DNA of 64,000 nt from CAWGOF01 sp963824225. Lineage in GTDB: Bacteria; Acidobacteriota; Polarisedimenticolia; Polarisedimenticolales; Polarisedimenticolaceae. Positions 60,530-64,000 of the stretch are shown piece by piece (position 1 is the first letter of the stretch; each line of letters opens with the position of its first letter). The translations under genes were made by a program, and so were the position numbers. The DNA lies in the NCBI GenBank assembly GCA_963824225.1, contig CAWGOF010000003.1:1612001-1676000 (forward strand), read 5' to 3'. The notes below the pieces were generated by a model. That model was not told where the DNA came from, did no database searches, and saw only the letters and a program-made list of their open reading frames with translations.

Positions 60530-62158
60530 TCAGGGTCGCTGCGCTCGCAGCTCGGCGAGCCCGGCCCGCGCCCGCGGGCTCTCGGGCCAGACGGTCAGCG
60601 CCGCCTCGTACTCCCGCTCGGCGTCCCCCGGCCGGCCCTGGGCCAGGCGAATCTCGGCCCGCATCTCGTGGGCCGCGGCGCGGAGCCTGGGGGTCGAAGA
60701 CCGGGTCGCCAGCTCGAGCTCCGCCAGCGCGGCGTCGACTTCCTCGCGGGTCAGCAGGATCGCCGCGAGCGTCAGGCGCCACTCCGCATCGTCGGGATCC
60801 TGTCCCAGGATCCGCCGCACGTGCGGCTCGGCCGCGAGAGCGTTCCCGCTCGAGACGTGGAGCGAGGCGATCCGCCGATCGACCTCGATCGGCCGGGCAA
60901 GGCCGTAGCGCGTGCACATGCCGTAATGGAACAGCGCCGCGTCGAGGCTGTCCCCACCGGCCGGCGCGCCGCGCTCGACCGCCTGGCTCACCCGATCGTA
61001 CGCTCGCGCGCCGAGGACCTCGTGGTACCGGATGAACCCGCTGTGCGCGGTGAGCGCACCGAGCGCCACGACGGCGACGGCGAACGCGCGGCCGGCGGTC
61101 GTGATCCGGCCCCGGAGCTTGAGCTGGAACGGGACGAGCCGAACGTTGGGCGTGCGCACGAGCCGCAGCGCCGTCACCGCGAGGAACCCGAGGATCGCCG
61201 CGATCGCGAGCGTCAGCAGGAACGGGACCGCGTCGTACAGGCCGCGGAACGCAGCGAGCCCGACGGCGAACACCCCGATCAGCAGGAGATCCTCGCCGAG
61301 CGAGAAGTCGTACGGGATACCGAACCGCCCGTGCTTGCGCCACGACCGGAACAGTGCGGGCTTGGCGAAGCCGTAGCTGATGCTGCCGTTCGGACAGGCC
61401 GAGACGCAGTCCATCGCCTTGAGGCACGCCGGCGTCACGACCTTGCCGAACGCGATCAGCTCCTCGTGCACACGGATGTTGGTCCGACAGGCAGAAGTAC
61501 ACTCGCCACACCCGGTGCAGTCGCCGGCGAGGACGATCCGCCCGAGCGCAACGCGGTCCGCTGCGGCGAACACCGCACCGTACGGGCACGCGTACGTGCA
61601 GAACGAGCGTGTTCCGAGGAAGTAGACGATGGCGAACCCGCACACGAAGAGCGTGACGATCGACATCCCGACGCCGGGCATGCTGCGCCAGTAGTCCTGC
61701 GTCACGAACGACGCCCAGCCTTCGGCATCGGACGCGAAGTGCAGGGTCGGCCGGGGCTCGCCCGCGAGCCAGCGCACGACCTGCGGCCACACCAGCATGT
61801 ACAGGGCCGCGACCCACGGGACGATGAGCAGCAGTCGCGAGCGCACCGGCTTGGGCCGGATGCCGATCTTGCGCAGGGCCCAGGCGCACAGATCCTCGAG
61901 CGCGAGGATGTGGCAACCCCACGAGCAGAAGAACCGCCCGAACACGGCGACCGACGCCACGGCCAGGACCATCAGCACGAACCCGGCCGTCACGACGCCG
62001 AGCTCGAGCGTGTGCATCGTCTCGCTCAGCTCGACGGGCGCGAGCGTGCGACCGGCGAGCCGCCAGTGCACGAAGTGCGCGATCATCAGCAGGTAGACGA
62101 TCGCCAGGCACACGGCGCGCTTGCGGCCGTAGCGCCTCGGCCGCCGGTCCGTCGTCAC
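60530..62158 (-). CDS. NapH/NosR-like membrane 4Fe-4S protein with TPR tail
   Basis: The product has about 542 residues. The first half has several membrane helices and the NapH/CcoG-type motifs FFCSWGCHILALEDL and FCTYACPYGAVFAAADRV. Two ferredoxin-like clusters are CTGCGECTSACRTNI and CLKAMDCVSACPNGS. More helices follow, then about 150 residues of TPR-like repeats (ALAAEPHVRRILGQDPDDAE, GDAEREYEAALTVWPESPRA). Relatives pass electrons from quinol to periplasmic partners; the TPR tail is unusual and could recruit such a partner. GTG at 62158 avoids overlap with the gene before it; an in-frame start at 62227 would overlap it by 59 bases. Confidence 0.82.
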   Translation of the reverse strand: MTTDRRPRRYGRKRAVCLAIVYLLMIAHFVHWRLAGRTLAPVELSETMHTLELGVVTAGFVLMVLAVASVAVFGRFFCSWGCHILALEDLCAWALRKIGIRPKPVRSRLLLIVPWVAALYMLVWPQVVRWLAGEPRPTLHFASDAEGWASFVTQDYWRSMPGVGMSIVTLFVCGFAIVYFLGTRSFCTYACPYGAVFAAADRVALGRIVLAGDCTGCGECTSACRTNIRVHEELIAFGKVVTPACLKAMDCVSACPNGSISYGFAKPALFRSWRKHGRFGIPYDFSLGEDLLLIGVFAVGLAAFRGLYDAVPFLLTLAIAAILGFLAVTALRLVRTPNVRLVPFQLKLRGRITTAGRAFAVAVVALGALTAHSGFIRYHEVLGARAYDRVSQAVERGAPAGGDSLDAALFHYGMCTRYGLARPIEVDRRIASLHVSSGNALAAEPHVRRILGQDPDDAEWRLTLAAILLTREEVDAALAELELATRSSTPRLRAAAHEMRAEIRLAQGRPGDAEREYEAALTVWPESPRARAGLAELRAQRP

Positions 62159-62168
62159 GACCGCCGGC

Positions 62169-63923
62169 TCAGGGACAGGAGCCGACGCGCGGATCCCCGC
62201 TCGAGCTGACACCGAGCGGCCCCTCACCGTCCGGACACGCGTTGCGCGCCCGCACGAGGTAGTAGAACAAGCTGTCGGGAGATGGCACGTCCGGGTCGAT
62301 GCGCAACGGCTCGGTCGGGTCCGGGGCTCCGGGACACGCGGTCGCCGTCACGAAGTCCGACGCCACGGGCGAGCGGATGAGCTCGTACTCCACGACGTTG
62401 CCACCGGGCGCGGGGGGAGGCGCGAAGCTCAGCTCGGTGCCGCTCGCTCCCGTGTCGACGGTCATCGTCGGAACCTCGCCCGGTGTGGCCCACACGGTCT
62501 CGATCGCATCGTCGCAATCGCACGCGGCGGGTCGGAGGTCTGCGTCCGCATCGGCGAGCACCAGACACGACGCCTGCGAGCAGCAGTCCGTGTCGGCGCA
62601 ATCGACCCCGCCGTCGCAGTCGTCGTCGAGCGCGTTCCCGCACGTCTCGGACGACCCGGGACCCGCGCACTCCGCCGGACAGCGCGTGCAGCTCTCCGCG
62701 GCGTCGCAGTTCCCGTCGCCGTCGCACAGTCGTGGCGTGACGGCGGCGACCGCGAGCGTCGACACGGGACCCGGGCGGAACAGCCCGAGGAACACGCTCG
62801 TCGTCGCCGGCGGTACGTTGGCGTCGAAGCGGAAGTTGTACAGCGTGCCGAACCGCAGCGCGTTCGCGTTGGGATTCGTGGCGAACGGCGTCGTGACCCA
62901 GCTCACGGTCGGTGGATCCCCACCGACCGTCGCGGTCCAGTCGGTGCCCGAGTACGGCTCCCCGCTGTGGTAGTCCACGTCGTGGAACCCGAGGTTCGTG
63001 ATCGTGGCGCCGGGAGGGATCGGGACGCTGAACGCGCCCGCCGACTGGTGGGCGTCCAGGTTGTGCACGGCGAACTCGTAGTGCCACGTCGGGCCGGCGA
63101 GGTTCGTGGCGAGCGACGCGACGTAGAACTGACCGTCGCCCGGGATCTGCGCCTGGGTCAGCGTCACCGCGGCGTTCGCCGCTTTCCACGCCTCGATCGC
63201 CGGCTTCGTCTGGACCGTCGTCCCAGCCAGCGTGATGTCGAAAGACGTCGTGCCACTGACCGTGAGCGGACGGTACGACGCGTTGTTCCCGCCGTTCCCT
63301 GCCGCCGCGTCGTCGGGCGTGACGTACTGGGCCTCGGCGAAATAGGACGCTCCGGCGTTCTGCGCCGGGTCGAGGTCGACGTTGTGGACCTGCAGACGCT
63401 TGTAGATCGCGTCCCCGGTCGTTTGGTTCGACGGAGGATAGGGGAATGCGCCGGTGAACCCGTTGACCTCGAACTTCGGCCCGAGCTGCGTCTGCACACC
63501 GTTGGTCGCGGCGGAGTACGGGTCCGAGCATTGCACGCCGAGCCGCTCCGGCGTCCCGCTGTGCATGCACGAGGCCGAGCAGAAGGTCTGCGAGAGCGCC
63601 TCGAAGCCGTGCTTGAGCCAGCTCTGGCCGATCTGCTCGAACCGGTCGTTCTTGAGCCGGAACATGTTCTGGGCGATGACCGGGTGCTGGTTCGTGCTCG
63701 AGACCCAGGTGAGCCAACACGTTCCGATGTTGCACGACGTCGTGCCGACGGAGAATGCGGTGATTCCCCCGACCGCTCCGTGGCGCACCCGGCCGCTGAT
63801 GTTGCCGACGATGACGTCGGGCGCCTCGCCCGGTTCGTCGCAGACGTTGTTCGACTGCGCCGCTGCCGGAAAAGCGAGCACCGCTAGCAACCCCGCGACG
63901 CCGAGAACCCGGTTCCGTCGCAT
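62169..63923 (-). CDS. Secreted MopE-like protein of unknown function
   Basis: The 584-residue product has a signal peptide (VLGVAGLLAVLAFPAAAQ). A long N-terminal domain (about 25-420) holds several cysteine pairs (TTSCNIGTCWLTW, TFCSASCMHSG) and beta-rich segments. A cysteine/aspartate-rich stretch (about 425-480: CDGDGNCDAAESCTRCPAEC, then GNALDDDCDGGVDCADTDCC) resembles the metal-binding repeats of MopE-type proteins common in Myxococcota. A fibronectin-like end follows. GGGAGAAGC precedes the ATG at 63923. It probably shares a transcript with the iron-sulfur protein downstream (10-base gap). Confidence 0.75.
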   Translation of the reverse strand: MRRNRVLGVAGLLAVLAFPAAAQSNNVCDEPGEAPDVIVGNISGRVRHGAVGGITAFSVGTTSCNIGTCWLTWVSSTNQHPVIAQNMFRLKNDRFEQIGQSWLKHGFEALSQTFCSASCMHSGTPERLGVQCSDPYSAATNGVQTQLGPKFEVNGFTGAFPYPPSNQTTGDAIYKRLQVHNVDLDPAQNAGASYFAEAQYVTPDDAAAGNGGNNASYRPLTVSGTTSFDITLAGTTVQTKPAIEAWKAANAAVTLTQAQIPGDGQFYVASLATNLAGPTWHYEFAVHNLDAHQSAGAFSVPIPPGATITNLGFHDVDYHSGEPYSGTDWTATVGGDPPTVSWVTTPFATNPNANALRFGTLYNFRFDANVPPATTSVFLGLFRPGPVSTLAVAAVTPRLCDGDGNCDAAESCTRCPAECAGPGSSETCGNALDDDCDGGVDCADTDCCSQASCLVLADADADLRPAACDCDDAIETVWATPGEVPTMTVDTGASGTELSFAPPPAPGGNVVEYELIRSPVASDFVTATACPGAPDPTEPLRIDPDVPSPDSLFYYLVRARNACPDGEGPLGVSSSGDPRVGSCP

Positions 63924-64000
63924 GCTTCTCCCTCGCACGGATGCTACCACCGCTGCAACGACGTACGCCGTTCACCGCCGCTCGGATGGGCTCGCTTGGG

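Overview
The window looks like a piece of a high-GC, Gram-negative bacterial chromosome, probably from an uncultivated deltaproteobacterial-type lineage such as Myxococcota. The Gram-negative call rests on an OmpA protein with calcium-binding repeats, a MltD-like transglycosylase, Lol-type export genes, an LpxL-like acyltransferase and lipoproteins. The phylum is an inference. No rRNA, tRNA, CRISPR array, phage or replication origin was seen. Most genes are packed, with GTGA or ATGA start/stop overlaps.

Region 1 (1-3.6 kb) has visibly lower GC than the rest. It carries the signs of an integron gene-cassette array without its integrase: one textbook attC site (2-98), a YcxB-like cassette, a collapsed attC-like junction, and a VOC-protein cassette interrupted by an IS30-family insertion sequence. 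Small orphan genes follow. Region 2 (3.6-5.9 kb) holds a second VOC protein, a zinc-ribbon protein and two tandemly duplicated small secreted proteins.

Region 3 (5.9-22 kb) is the most interesting part. Three tightly coupled operons encode a tetraether-synthase-like radical SAM enzyme (frameshifted), a PHP hydrolase, a Lol-type ABC exporter with a LolA-like carrier, two ketosynthase/inactive-ketosynthase pairs, an acyl carrier protein, a DPM-like glycosyltransferase, a NodB-fold hydrolase, a cobalamin-type radical SAM enzyme, a halogenase-like flavoenzyme and an LpxL-like acyltransferase. Together they resemble aryl-polyene/xanthomonadin-type outer-membrane lipid clusters, but with two radical SAM enzymes and an ABC rather than an MMPL exporter, and with no ketoreductase or dehydratase. 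The product is unknown.

Region 4 (22-36.5 kb) is mixed: YciH, GluQ, a VapBC pair with a palindromic operator, an intradiol-dioxygenase-like secreted protein, a MscS channel, RlmKL, a nucleotidyltransferase pair, a META-domain lipoprotein, a small parvulin, an M28 peptidase, a three-gene ligase/carrier protein/GNAT module, and a three-domain YbaY-MliC-COG3650 lipoprotein.

Region 5 (36-44.6 kb) has an octaheme cytochrome c and a five-gene glycan operon (GT4, GT2, SGNH hydrolase, FkbM methyltransferase, GT4) with a second SGNH protein opposite. Region 6 (44.6-64 kb) is rich in secreted and envelope proteins: a glucose/sorbosone dehydrogenase-like protein, a phosphoesterase, a HTH-DUF2914 protein, a LysM transglycosylase, OmpA, a 1-Cys peroxiredoxin, a duplicated carbohydrate-surface module in two secreted proteins, a fucosyltransferase-like enzyme, threonine aldolase, a Wzx-type flippase, a NapH-like iron-sulfur membrane protein and a MopE-like secreted protein.
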